From DASRAP01 sp035277145 (GTDB lineage: Bacteria > Gemmatimonadota > Gemmatimonadetes > Gemmatimonadales > Gemmatimonadaceae): a stretch of 64,000 nucleotides of DNA. Below, in pieces: positions 34,190 to 43,000 of the stretch (its first letter is position 1; each line of letters begins with the position of its first letter). The position numbers were made by a program, and so were the translations under genes. The notes under the pieces were generated by a model. The model was not told the origin of the DNA. It worked only from the letters and a program-made list of their open reading frames with translations, and ran no database searches. The stretch spans positions 1 through 64,000 of the forward strand of contig DATELA010000054.1 in assembly GCA_035277145.1 (NCBI GenBank), given 5' to 3'.

Positions 34190-34262
34190 TAGCGGTAACG
34201 GGATTCGAACCCGTGTTCCAGCCTTGAGAGGGCTGTGTCCTAGACCCCTAGACGATACCGCC
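34190..34262 (-). tRNA. tRNA-Glu (anticodon CTC)
   Basis: 73-base cloverleaf on the minus strand with acceptor GGCGGTA/TACCGCT, D-arm CGTCTAGGGGTCTAGGAC, anticodon stem CAGCC/GGCTG around CTCTCAA and T-arm ACGGGTTCGAATCCCGT. Reads GAG, complementing the TTC isoacceptor next door. Confidence 0.95.
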
Positions 34263-34272
34263 GAACACTCCA

Positions 34273-34345
34273 CAGGCCCGGAGGGACTCGAACCCCCAAC
34301 CCCCGGTTTTGGAGACCGGTGCTCCACCAATTGAGCTACGGACCT
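34273..34345 (-). tRNA. tRNA-Trp (anticodon CCA)
   Basis: 73-base cloverleaf on the minus strand: acceptor AGGTCCG/CGGGCCT with discriminator G, D-arm TAGCTCAATTGGTGGAGC, anticodon stem CCGGT/ACCGG around CTCCAAA, T-arm GGGGGTTCGAGTCCCTC. Sequence of the anticodon arm is the usual bacterial tRNA-Trp. Confidence 0.95.
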
Positions 34346-34369
34346 AATCCTTCCCGAATTCCGGCTGAG

Positions 34370-34444
34370 GGTGACTGACGGGACTTGAACCCGCAACCCC
34401 CGGTGCCACAGACCGGTGCTCTAACCAGTTGAGCTACAGTCACC
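34370..34444 (-). tRNA. tRNA-His (anticodon GTG)
   Basis: Cloverleaf on the minus strand with acceptor GTGACTG/CAGTCAC, the extra G at -1 (34444) opposite discriminator C, anticodon stem CCGGT/ACCGG around CTGTGGC, and T-arm GCGGGTTCAAGTCCCGT. First tRNA of the array, only 23 bases after the efp stop on the same strand, so co-transcription with efp is possible. Confidence 0.96.
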
Positions 34445-34467
34445 GTGCGAGGGAAAACTAGTGAGGC

Positions 34468-35034
34468 CTACTCCTTCGCGCGTTCCAGATAATCCCCCGA
34501 ATTCGGGTCCACCCAGACCTTCTCGCCCGTCGAAATGAACTCGGGCACGTTCACCGTCGCACCGTTCTCCAGCTTCGCCGGCTTCGTCGACGCCGTCTTC
34601 GTCGCCGTCTTCATGACCGGCGCCGTCTCGACGATTTCCAGCGCGAGCCGCGCCGGCAACTGAATGCCGATCGCGCGCCCGTTGTAGTACTCAGCGATGA
34701 TGCGCAGGCTCGGCTGCATCCACTGCGCCGCGTCGCCCAGCGATTCCTCGTCCATTTCGAGCTGGTCGTAGTTCTCGGTGTTCATGAAGTGGTACGTATC
34801 ACCACCCTTGTACATGAACTCCAGCTCGTGCGTCTCCATGTTCGCGCGTTCGATGGAGTCGTCCGCGCGAAAACGGTGCTCGAAGCTGTTGCCGGTACGA
34901 AGGTTTTTGAGCTTCGCCTGCACCATCGCACGGAGATTGCCGGGCGTGTGGTGCCGAAACTCGATAATGCGGGCGGGATCGCCTTCCCAGACGATCACCA
35001 TGCCGCGCCGGATTTGCGTTGCGGGAATGGCCAT
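34468..35034 (-). CDS. efp: Elongation factor P with non-canonical loop
   Basis: A 188-residue EF-P with the usual three beta-barrels; signature region near the end (TGEKVWVDPNSGDYLERA). EF-P rescues ribosomes stalled at consecutive prolines. The tip loop that normally reads KPGKG (Lys34 in E. coli, modified) is TPGNLRA at 30-36, so the residue aligned to Lys34 is Asn33. Thus neither beta-lysylation of Lys nor rhamnosylation of Arg is possible at that site; Arg35 is two residues on. Alignment is ungapped because HHTPGNLRAMVQAKLKNL matches the family on both sides. Three AGCCGTTTT-like copies lie upstream of the start. Confidence 0.95.
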   Translation of the reverse strand: MAIPATQIRRGMVIVWEGDPARIIEFRHHTPGNLRAMVQAKLKNLRTGNSFEHRFRADDSIERANMETHELEFMYKGGDTYHFMNTENYDQLEMDEESLGDAAQWMQPSLRIIAEYYNGRAIGIQLPARLALEIVETAPVMKTATKTASTKPAKLENGATVNVPEFISTGEKVWVDPNSGDYLERAKE

Positions 35035-35125
35035 GGGTCCTGAAAAAACGGCTTGAAAACGGCTGTAATGGAGAGCCGGATAATGTACCGGGCTCAGGCG
35101 CCCTCGTTCAACCCTCGGACAGCAG

Positions 35126-35144
35126 AAAAACGGCTATCCGGCCG
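35126..35144 (-). terminator. Weak hairpin with T-run at end of the biosynthetic operon
   Basis: On the minus strand CGGC and GCCG form a short stem with a six-base loop directly followed by TTTTT, overlapping the stop codon of the last hydrolase gene. Only four base pairs, so termination strength is doubtful. Confidence 0.35.
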
Positions 35145-36084
35145 CCATGAGCGGCCACCACACGGTCAGCGACGCCGACACGCGCGCAAGGCGCTCGACA
35201 CCCAGCCGCGCGCGCGCGCGAAGCGCGTTCGTCGCAAGCCACGCGAGGACGATCTCGATGAGATCGGTCTTGGAGCTTTCCGCGCTGAACGTGTGATCGG
35301 ACTTCGGCAGATAGGCGACGCGCACGTGCTCGCTCCGCGCGTGGCGCGGGAACGTGTCACGGAACTGGGTCGCGTAGTTGTACTGCCACACCAATCCGCC
35401 CGTGAACACGAGCAACAGTTCGACGTTGCGGCCAACGAGCGCCCCGAGGCCCTGATCCATCTCGGATTTGGTCGGCGCGGGTACACCAACGGGAACGGGC
35501 GGCAACTGCTGCGGCACCGCGCGGCCAGTAATCCAGTCGCGGAACCTGCGCACGCGCACGTCTTCGCCGGTGAACAGACGAATCCACGTTTGCCCGCGCA
35601 GTAGCCGCGGCACGAAGTGGGTGAGGTAAAACCGGAACGTCGGATACGCGGTCGGATCGATCAGGATGGCGCCCGTCACCCGCGGATCCGCGACGGCACA
35701 ACGGAATCCGTTGTTCGCGCCGCTGCACAATCCGAAAATGATGAACGATCGCGCGCCGTGCTCCGACTCGAGGTAGTTCAGCGCGTCCGTGACGTCACGC
35801 TGCACCGCGCGATCGAGATCAGCCTCATCGCCACGCGGATCTGAGTCGCCGATGCCCGAGAGATCGAACCGCATCACCAGATGACCGCGCGGCGCAAATT
35901 CGCGCGCCAGGCGTACGTGCAAGCGATTCGCGCCAACCCGATGGATGACGCCGGCGTTCAGAATCACGATCACGGGCTGGTCCACGTCCGGCAGCTCGGC
36001 GGGCGCCGTCAGTACTCCCACGAGGGAGCGGCCTGAGCCGAACGTGACCGCACGCTCTCGGAATGGCCTCACGACGTCACCCAT
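35134..36084 (-). CDS. Alpha/beta hydrolase with GLCSG nucleophile elbow
   Basis: A 316-residue hydrolase of the S33/exosortase-A-associated hydrolase type. Visible are the oxyanion region VIVILNAGVIHRVGANR, the strand-turn VMRFDLSGIGDSD, and the nucleophile elbow IIFGLCSGANNG, where the middle of GxSxG is Cys, so the nucleophile would be Cys with the Ser one residue later. A late His in KSDHTFS fits the catalytic His. It overlaps the neighbouring hydrolase by 16 bases and ends the NRPS/PKS operon; a role in releasing or trimming the product is inferred. Confidence 0.8.
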   Translation of the reverse strand: MGDVVRPFRERAVTFGSGRSLVGVLTAPAELPDVDQPVIVILNAGVIHRVGANRLHVRLAREFAPRGHLVMRFDLSGIGDSDPRGDEADLDRAVQRDVTDALNYLESEHGARSFIIFGLCSGANNGFRCAVADPRVTGAILIDPTAYPTFRFYLTHFVPRLLRGQTWIRLFTGEDVRVRRFRDWITGRAVPQQLPPVPVGVPAPTKSEMDQGLGALVGRNVELLLVFTGGLVWQYNYATQFRDTFPRHARSEHVRVAYLPKSDHTFSAESSKTDLIEIVLAWLATNALRARARLGVERLARVSASLTVWWPLMAAG

Positions 36085-36815
36085 TTCGCGATGGACTGCA
36101 GGGCTGCGACGGGCATTCCGGCGGCGCCGAAATTCCCGATCTCAACCCAGGCCTGTGGGCCGGGGCGAACCTCCGTGACGACATCCGTCTGCGATGCCCG
36201 CATCCGTTCCTCGAGTGGCCGCACCGATTCCGCCGAATCCGTCGACACGATCAACGTGCGTGGAAGCTTGCCGTCGAACGTGTGCAACCCAACATCCTTC
36301 ACTTCAGCATACGCGGATTCGGTGACCCGGAATCCGCTGATCTGCAACGGAAACGTACGCTGATTGTTCGGAATTCGCGCGGTCAGCGCGTTCAGCAGAG
36401 CTTGCCCGTCGAAGACGGGGTCCCACAAGACCAGGCGCTGGACGTCACGCCGCCGCTTGGCGGCCAGAGCCGCCACTGCCGCACCGAGCCGCAACCCGAC
36501 GAGGCTGACCTTCTCAACGCCCGCCGTGTCCTTGAGTTCGTCGATAGCCGTTTCGGCGTCCTCGACCCACTGTGTAACGGAGTCATCGAGGTCGGACCCG
36601 TCGGAATCGCCGCTGCCCGTGTAGTCGAACCGGAACGCGTGCACACCCGCGCGCGCGAGGAGCCGCGCGAGGTGGCGCATCGACTGATGCGCACGCAGAT
36701 ACTCCTGCCCCCACGGCGCGCACAACACCGCGCCCTGGCCTCCGCCCATGGCGGAGGGATCGTACATGCCGAACAATTGGCGGCTCGACGCACCGAAGAA
36801 AACGGGGTTCAGCAT
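36069..36815 (-). CDS. Alpha/beta hydrolase-fold protein, catalytic Ser absent
   Basis: A 248-residue protein starting at MLNPVFFGAS (ATG 36813-36815), one base after the peptide synthetase stop; a longer start would lie inside that gene. It resembles exosortase-A-associated hydrolase 2: PVFFGASSRQLFGMYDP, CAPWGQEYLRAHQS, FRFDYTGSGDSDG. The elbow reads VGLRLGAAVAA, so the usual nucleophile Ser is Arg. It may be non-catalytic or use another chemistry. No thioesterase domain is present in the assembly line, so this pair is the only release candidate. XrtA/PEP-CTERM genes are not seen nearby. Confidence 0.75.
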   Translation of the reverse strand: MLNPVFFGASSRQLFGMYDPSAMGGGQGAVLCAPWGQEYLRAHQSMRHLARLLARAGVHAFRFDYTGSGDSDGSDLDDSVTQWVEDAETAIDELKDTAGVEKVSLVGLRLGAAVAALAAKRRRDVQRLVLWDPVFDGQALLNALTARIPNNQRTFPLQISGFRVTESAYAEVKDVGLHTFDGKLPRTLIVSTDSAESVRPLEERMRASQTDVVTEVRPGPQAWVEIGNFGAAGMPVAALQSIAKWVTS

Positions 36816-36816
36816 G

Positions 36817-39800
36817 TCAGTCGGTCGCCGGTGGTTCGTTGATCGACGCCGCGACCTGCGCCAGCGTCTGGAAGAACAATCGTCGCGGATCGATACGCGT
36901 GCCCGTGCGCACGCGCACCGCATGCACGGCGCGCAGCGCCAGCAACGAATGTCCGCCCAATTCGAAGAAATTGTCGCGCCGCCCCACGACGTCGACGTGC
37001 AGGAGCTCGCGCCAGACCGCCGCAACGGTTTCTTCCGCCGGACTCTGCGGCGGCTCGAACGTGATCGACGTGCGCACAGACGCGAACGGATCCGGCAGCG
37101 CTTTCCGATCGACCTTGCCGCTCGACGTCAGCGGGAACGCCGTCAGCGGTACGACGATGCCCGGCACCATGTATTCGGGCAACGATTTCCGCAAATGTTT
37201 TCTCGCTTCACTGGGCGTGAGTTCCGCGCCGCGTGTGAGCACCACGTACGCAACCAGCCGCAAATCACCTGCGTGTTCGCGCGCGACGACCACGCTCTGG
37301 CTCACCGATGCGTGCTTGTCGAGCATCGCTTCGATTTCCGCGAGCTCAATGCGTTGCCCGCGCACTTTGACCTGATGATCGAGCCGGCCGAGGTACTCGA
37401 TGACGCCGTTGGATACGAAGCGAACCAGGTCGCCCGTGCGATACATGCGCGCGTCCGGTGTCGCCGAAAACGGATCGGGCACAAAGCGCTCGGCGGTCAG
37501 ATCATCGCGACCCATGTAGCCGCGACCAACCTGCACACCGCCGATGTAGAGCTCGCCCGGAACGCCGACGGGGACGGGCTCCATCGCGCGATCGAGCACG
37601 TAGATACTCGTGTTCGCCACAGGACGGCCGATCGGAACGGACGTGCGTCCGTCGCGCGCGTTGCACTCCCAGTACGTCACTTCGATCGATGTTTCGGCGG
37701 GCCCGTAGAGATTGTGCAGCTCGACGTCCGGCAACAGAGCAAAGAACCGATCCTGCACGTCGCGCGGGAGCGCTTCGCCGCTGCAGAACACGCGTTTGAG
37801 CGAGCGGCATCCCGTAACGCCTTCTTCGTCGAGGAACACGCGCAGCATCGACGGCACGAAGTGCATGGTGGTGATCATCCGTTCACGTACGCACTGCACG
37901 AGGTACGCGCTGTCTTTGTGCGACTCCGGCATTGCAATCACCAGTCGCGCGCCCGTCACGAGCGGCCAGAACAACTCCCACACGGAGACGTCAAAGCTGA
38001 ACGGCGTTTTTTGCAACACGCGGTCCGACCCACGCATGTGGTATTCGCGCTGACCCCAATGCAAACGGTTGCAAATACCGCGATGCGTGTTCATCGCGCC
38101 TTTCGGCCGGCCCGTCGAGCCTGACGTGAAAATCACATAGCACAAACTGTCCGGCGTTCCCACCGGTTCGAGGTTCTCGCTCGACTCTTTTTCGTACGCG
38201 GCCCACGTCGCGTCGAGCAGGACCGGCTTGACGTCGTCTGGCAAACGGTCGACGAGATGCAGTTGCGACAGTACGGTTTTCGGACGCGCGTCTTCGAGGA
38301 CGTGCCGCAACCGAATCGCGGGATACGATGGATCGAGCGGCACATACGCGCCGCCCGCTTTCAACACGGCGAGCAACGACACCACCATTTCGAGCGAGCG
38401 TTCCGCGAGAACGCCCACCGCAACGTCGGGTCCGACGCCGTGCGCGCGCAACGCACGCGCCAACTGATTCGCGCGCGCGTTGAACTCGGCGTACGTCAGC
38501 TCCTGGCCGTCAAACTCGAGCGCAATCGCGTTGGGAGTCTTGCGCGCCTGCGCTTCGACCATCGTGTGGAGCCGCGCGTCCGCGGGAAATTCGGCGCGCG
38601 TGTCGTTCCACTCGTGCACGATGCGCTGGCGGTCATCGGCCGAGAGCACCGGCAGTTTCGAGATCCGCTCCTGCGGATTGCGCACGATCGCGCGCAGCAG
38701 CTCAGTCAGGCTGGCCGACAATCGCTGAATCGTTTCCTCTTCGAACAAATCCGCGCAGTACTCGAACCGGCCGTGGTACGCGCCGTCTTCTTCGTAGAGA
38801 TGCAAACTCAAATCGAACTGCGCGTACTTGAGATCGAAGTGGAACATGTGCGTCTCGAGTCCGCCGATGTGCGGCACACGCGTCGGCATGACTTGCAACA
38901 GCACCTGGAACACCGGATTGCGCTGCGGATCGCGCTCAAAGCGTAACCGGCGAATCAGCGATTCGAACGGCACATCGCCATTCGAGAACGCATCGAGCGT
39001 CGTCCCGCGCGCGCGTCGCAACAACTCGGTGAAAATCGGATCGCCCGAGAGGTCGCCGCGAAGAGCGGCCATGTTGAGGAAGTTGCCGATCAACGGTTCG
39101 ACGTCGCGCGAACCGCGCACACCGACGGGCGTACCGACGATGATGTCATCGGCGCCGGAATACCGGTGCAGCAACACCTGAAACGCGGCGAGCACCGTCA
39201 TGAAGTACGTGCAACCCGCGCGCGCGCCGACAGCCTTCAACTCCTGTGTGAGTGCCTGCGGAATCGAGAAGAACACATTCGATCCGCGGAACGACTGAAA
39301 CGCCGGTCGCGGCATGTCCGCCGGTAGCTCCATCACCGGCAACGTTCCGCCGAGTTTTGCGCGCCAGAATTCGACTTGCGCGTCGTACGCCGAGTCGTCG
39401 GCGAATTTGCGCTGCTGCCACGCCGCGAAGTCAGGATACTGCGCGGGCAACGGCGCGAGCTGCGCAGTGCTGCCATCCTTCGCCGCGCGATACTGCTTGT
39501 CGAGTTCGTCGAGGAGCAGCGCGATCGACAAACCGTCGGCAACGATATGGTGCAGCGTGATGAGCACGACGTGCTCGGTGTCGCTCAAGCGGAACAACGA
39601 CACCCGCACCAACGGCGGCCGCGAGAGATCGAATGGGCGGCTCGATTCAGTCGATGCGAGCGCCTGCGCTTCTGCCTCGCGTTCTTCGGGCGGAAGATGC
39701 TCGAGCGACGTAACACCGATCTTGATGCGCAGGTCGCGGTGGATGCGCTGCGTGGGCTGGTCGTCGTCGACGACAAACGTGGTCCGCAACGCTTCGTGAC

Positions 39801-40068
39801 GCGCAATCACCGCGTTGAACGCGGTCTCGAGCGCTTTCACGTCGAGCGCACCGCGCAGGCGATACGCGTTGGGGAGGTTGTACGCAGGGTTGCCCGGTGT
39901 GAGCTGGTCGATCACCCACATCTGCATCTGCGCGAACGACAGCGGCGCCGTATCGGGCGACGGACGCGGTGGAATGGCGCTGACGCGCTCCGCCACCGGT
40001 GCAGCACCGCGCAAACGCTGCTCGAGCAGCGCGCGTTTGGCGTCGGAGAAGTCGCTCGTCGGCGTCAT
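36817..40068 (-). CDS. NRPS module C-A-T, predicted Ser-activating
   Basis: A 1083-residue single-module peptide synthetase. Condensation domain (about 40-480) has HHIVADG at 173-179, so it is catalytically competent. Adenylation domain (about 490-890) has TSGSTGRPKG, YGPAETS, YRTGD and late GKVDRKALP. The Stachelhaus positions read D V W H F S L I E K, very near the serine code DVWH(F/L)SL(I/V)DK; the Glu in place of Asp at the ninth position is atypical. The thiolation domain has FFELGGHSLLALR near 1040. No epimerase or thioesterase. It follows the KS-AT-KR-ACP gene by two bases, so it accepts a polyketide-derived donor and adds, probably, Ser. Confidence 0.9.
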   Translation of the reverse strand: MTPTSDFSDAKRALLEQRLRGAAPVAERVSAIPPRPSPDTAPLSFAQMQMWVIDQLTPGNPAYNLPNAYRLRGALDVKALETAFNAVIARHEALRTTFVVDDDQPTQRIHRDLRIKIGVTSLEHLPPEEREAEAQALASTESSRPFDLSRPPLVRVSLFRLSDTEHVVLITLHHIVADGLSIALLLDELDKQYRAAKDGSTAQLAPLPAQYPDFAAWQQRKFADDSAYDAQVEFWRAKLGGTLPVMELPADMPRPAFQSFRGSNVFFSIPQALTQELKAVGARAGCTYFMTVLAAFQVLLHRYSGADDIIVGTPVGVRGSRDVEPLIGNFLNMAALRGDLSGDPIFTELLRRARGTTLDAFSNGDVPFESLIRRLRFERDPQRNPVFQVLLQVMPTRVPHIGGLETHMFHFDLKYAQFDLSLHLYEEDGAYHGRFEYCADLFEEETIQRLSASLTELLRAIVRNPQERISKLPVLSADDRQRIVHEWNDTRAEFPADARLHTMVEAQARKTPNAIALEFDGQELTYAEFNARANQLARALRAHGVGPDVAVGVLAERSLEMVVSLLAVLKAGGAYVPLDPSYPAIRLRHVLEDARPKTVLSQLHLVDRLPDDVKPVLLDATWAAYEKESSENLEPVGTPDSLCYVIFTSGSTGRPKGAMNTHRGICNRLHWGQREYHMRGSDRVLQKTPFSFDVSVWELFWPLVTGARLVIAMPESHKDSAYLVQCVRERMITTMHFVPSMLRVFLDEEGVTGCRSLKRVFCSGEALPRDVQDRFFALLPDVELHNLYGPAETSIEVTYWECNARDGRTSVPIGRPVANTSIYVLDRAMEPVPVGVPGELYIGGVQVGRGYMGRDDLTAERFVPDPFSATPDARMYRTGDLVRFVSNGVIEYLGRLDHQVKVRGQRIELAEIEAMLDKHASVSQSVVVAREHAGDLRLVAYVVLTRGAELTPSEARKHLRKSLPEYMVPGIVVPLTAFPLTSSGKVDRKALPDPFASVRTSITFEPPQSPAEETVAAVWRELLHVDVVGRRDNFFELGGHSLLALRAVHAVRVRTGTRIDPRRLFFQTLAQVAASINEPPATD

Positions 40069-40070
40069 GG

Positions 40071-43000
40071 TTACGCGGTCGACACGAGACGGCGTGCCTC
40101 CTCATCGCTCATCGCGCCAATCTCCGCGATGAGCTGGTCCTTGATGGCGGTCGCAAGCGACGCAATCGTCGGGGAGTCGAACAGTGCGCGCACGGGGACG
40201 TCAATCTGAAACGCGTTGCGCAATGACGCCACAATGCGGACCGCGAGCAACGAATGCCCGCCAAGTTCGGCGAAATTGTCGTTGATGCCGATGTCGGCTA
40301 TTCCGAGGGACTCCTGCCAGATTTCCGCGATGCGGCGCTCGGTGTCGTCGCGCGGTGCGTCGTAGGCCGATTGCAGTTTCGGACGCTCCGCCAGCGCGCC
40401 CGCCGCCGCGCCCGCGACGGCCGGTGCCTCGAGTGACGACAGATTGAGCCACTGGTCGATGCGCGCGGACAAATCGCCCGTGGAGACGACGAGTTGTCCG
40501 ACCGGCGCAGAGCTCAGCACGGCCTCCAGCGTCGACATGGATTCGGCCGTGTTCATACCGAGGTCTTTCAGCGTTGCGCCCATTCCGGCACCGGACGATG
40601 CCGCGGTATCGAGGCGCCAGACGTCCCAATTCACGCTGAGCCACGGTGAGCGCGACGTTCGATTGTGGTGCCGCGCAAACACGTCCATGTACATGTTCGC
40701 CGACGTGTACGCAGCCTGGCCAATGCCGCCAAGCACGGACGTCAACGACGAAAGCAACAAGCAGAAATCGACGCGCACGTCGGCGAGTGCGTCGCTCAGG
40801 GCGCGGACACCATGCGCCTTTGCCTCGAAATGCCGCGCGCAATACGCGGCGTCGCTGTCCTTGATTTCGCGGTACACGCCGTCGCCAACAATGCCCGCGC
40901 CGTGAATGACGCCATGCAGCGTGCCGAAGCGCCGGCGAGTCTCATCGACTACGCGCCGCGCCGCGTGCGCGTCGCTCACGTTCGCGCTCATGTAGAGCGC
41001 CTGGCCGCCGAGCTGCGCGATGCGAACCAGCAGCGCGGGATCACGCGGCGCGGCGGCACGACCGACGAGCACGATTCGCGCTTTGTAGCGCTGCGCCAGA
41101 TACGTAGCGATCGCCGCGCCAACGGTGCCAAGTCCTCCCGTGATGAGATACACACCGCGTTCGCGGAACGGCTCGCGGATACCGCGCGCGGCCTGCGGGC
41201 GCACGCGCTCGTACGATTGCACCCATCGCTGTCCGCCGCGATACGCGACGAACAACTCGGGATCATTGCTCACCAGTTCGCCCGTGATGGCGTCGGTCAA
41301 CGTTCCGCGTTCGGCGTCGTCAGTCACGTTTGCAACGTCGATACTTCGCACGCGGATGTTCGGGTATTCCTGGCGAATGACCATGCACGGACCAAGAATG
41401 GTCGCGCGTTCGGTGTGCAGCGTCTCGGTGCCGGTCACGTCGTGCGCGCCGTTGGACACGACGAACCAGCGCATGTCGTGCCGCACATTGAGTGCGGCGC
41501 ACGCGCGCGCGAGATGCAGCACGCTGAAAAAACCTGCTGTTTGCGCTCGTTCAAACGCATCAGCGTGATCGCGGCCAGCGGAATCGTCCGCACACCAAGC
41601 ATGCACGACGCGATCAGGCAGCAATTGCCATGCCTGCAGCGCACGCACGAGCTGTGTGTAGTGCTCCGCGTTCGCCGGATCGATGCGGATCGCGCCACGA
41701 TTTGTGTCGTCAAATCGCGTGCCGGCGCGAACGACGATGACGTCGCGTCCCGAGCGCGCTATTCGCTCTGCGAGCGCATTGGAGAAGCCGCTTTCATCGG
41801 CGAACACGAGCCACGGTCTCGCCGCGTCAACGGGATCGGCTGCGCGATACAGCGAAATGGATCGTGCGAGGGTCCGCTTCCATGACGGGACGTAAAGCCA
41901 CTCAGAGGTATTTGCATTCTTCTGCAACGTCGAAGCCGATGCATTCACAGGCGCGTTGCGGACAGGCTGCAGCCAGTGGCGACGCCGTTCGAATGGATAC
42001 GTCGGCAGCGGAACGCGCCGAGTCGGCGCGGCATTCGTGAGCGAATCCCAGTTAACGGACACGCCGGTCAGCCACACACGGCCGATCGCGTCGTACAACA
42101 TTTCCATGTCGGACTTGCCGTCGAAGTCGTGCCGAATGGACGCGACTGCGGTCGCATCCGCATCGTGCGGTTTGTCGGGGTGTTGCGTCGCGAGTACGCC
42201 GAGCGTTCGACCGGGGCCGGCCTCGATGAGCAACGGGTCGTCGAGCTGCCACACTGCGCGCAGTGCATCGCTGAATCGTGCGGTGTGCGTCGCGTGTTTC
42301 GCCCAGTACGCCGGATCCGTTGCTTCGCTCGCGGTGATCCACGTACCGGTGACGTTCGAGATATACGGAATCGTGGGTGCGTTCAGCGTTACGGTGCGCA
42401 CCTCGCGCTCGAACGCGTCGGCAATTGGCGCCAACATGCGCGAATGGAATGCATGCGTGTTCGGCACATGCCGGCAGATGACGCCCCGCTTCGTCAGGAC
42501 TTTCTCGAACGCAGCGATGGACTCGGGCGGGCCCGCGACGACGCACAGACTGGGCCCGTTGATGAGCGAGATGGACAGATCGGCCGGCAGCGTTTCGAGC
42601 ACCTCCTGCTCGCTGAGCGTCACGGCGAGCATACCGCCCTTCGGTAGTGCGCTGACGAGTTTTGCGCGCGTCGCCAGCAGCCGCAGCGCGTCTTCGAGCG
42701 ACATCACGCCGCCGATACACGCGGCGACGTACTCGCCCATGCTGTGCCCAGCGATTGCGTCCGGCAACACTCCGAGCGATTGCCACAGACGCGTCGTCGC
42801 GTACTCGATCGTGAACAGCGCCGCTTGTACGAACTGCGTCTGGTTCAGTTTTGCCGTGTGCGCATCGCTCGGTGTGTCAGCAGATCTGCCGAGCATTTTC
42901 CTGAGATCGATTCCCTTCCCCTTCGTGCGATTCTTCCACGGCTCGCCCGCGGGATACAGGATCTCGCGAATGTCCGCGTTGAGCAGTGGCTGCAGGATGT

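Noticed and set aside
33629..34200. CRISPR array among the tRNA genes
   Set aside because: The repeats are inverted, variable in length and lie between tRNAs; no evenly spaced direct repeats or unique spacers.
36748..38124. Long open frame (458 codons) antisense to the peptide synthetase
   Set aside because: High GC at codon position 3 of the true gene keeps the antisense frame open; the product is His/Arg-rich with no family pattern.
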